Shown here: one piece after another, positions 63,715-64,000 of the stretch
Layout of the letters: each line of letters starts with the position of its first letter
Position numbering within the stretch: the stretch's first letter is position 1
Origin: Perkinsela sp. pyNocScin1
Lineage: Eukaryota > Euglenozoa > Kinetoplastea > Prokinetoplastida > Perkinselidae
Direction of reading: 5' to 3'
Length of the DNA stretch: 64,000 nt
Assembly: GCA_964019655.1 (NCBI GenBank)
Contig: CAXHTR010000004.1
Span: forward strand, 62,001 to 126,000
Position numbers and translations under genes: made by a program
Notes under the pieces: generated by a model
Seen by the model: only the letters and a program-made list of their open reading frames with translations
The model's database searches: none
What the model was told of the DNA's origin: nothing

Positions 63715-64000
63715 GATTCCTCGTGTTTTTATTAAGAAGTCGTGTAAATTACAATTCTAATTTCTTATTACTGCATGTTCACAAACCCCTGTGAGATTTT
63801 CGAAAGAAGTACTTGTTACATTTTCTGACTCGTGCTTAGAAATTTCTGTGTACTTGCATGCGTAACAGAGTCTTTGATGTTTTATTCTGACATTCAATAT
63901 TTCGCGTTACAAAAGAATGCTCAAGACTTTTGAACGTGATTGTATGGCACTGAGATAGTGCGAAGATCAAATATCTGTAAGATACCTGTGAAATCGAATT
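63715..64000. other. AT-rich end of window
   Basis: No coding signal seen; possibly the decayed 5' part of the LRR fragment. Confidence 0.4.

Overview
The window looks like nuclear DNA of a unicellular eukaryote. The evidence is a complete separase gene, C/D-box snoRNP (NOP58) and ER Hsp170 (GRP170/HYOU1) coding sequence, a Cdc48/p97 fragment, RING-H2 and BED-like zinc fingers, and secreted-type leucine-rich repeat (LRR) proteins with an EW(N)GV-type N-terminal cap. No introns are needed to read any of the intact genes, and most recognisable genes lie on the minus strand. Intron-poor coding plus this LRR type would fit a kinetoplastid/euglenozoan-like protist, but that placement is an inference and is weak.

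Layout. 1-3 kb: two minus-strand LRR genes. 4.8-16.4 kb: left half of a large mosaic inverted duplication full of small genes and broken genes. 16.4-30.8 kb: central unique region with a hypothetical gene, a GRP170 remnant, a NOP58 remnant (both frameshifted and joined to each other), intact separase, a 3-kb gene-poor stretch with degenerate tandem repeats, and a decayed gene. 30.8-48.2 kb: right half of the duplication, which also contains a 5.6-kb direct tandem duplication (34534-40122 and 40674-46264). 48.2-55.7 kb: decayed sequence, including a Cdc48 remnant. 55.7-64 kb: a BED-like zinc-finger gene, an LRR pseudogene, a RING-H2 gene whose 3' half has been copied into the left arm, two intact LRR genes and an LRR tail fragment.

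The duplicated blocks pair exactly by coordinate sums: 4814-10326 with 42696-48204; 10880-11195 with 35883-36198; 13094-16355 with 30830-34141; 12397-13097 with 59655-60355; 16642-16981 with 50697-51035. Junctions show short shared bases (for example GAGC at 13094-13097) and short reused segments, as expected of template-switching rearrangement; misassembly must also be excluded.

The most unusual content is a modular, apparently lineage-specific gene family spread by these duplications. Its modules are a 45-60 residue helix-turn-helix-like domain (at least seven distinct sequences here), a Z-alpha-like winged-helix segment ending in a P-x-x-P-Y-C wing, a WEGE...GL motif, a CPMR linker, NPF repeats and RING-H2 fingers. 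Many copies are broken; the best preserved member is the NPF-repeat/HTH-like/RING-H2 protein at 59675-60787.
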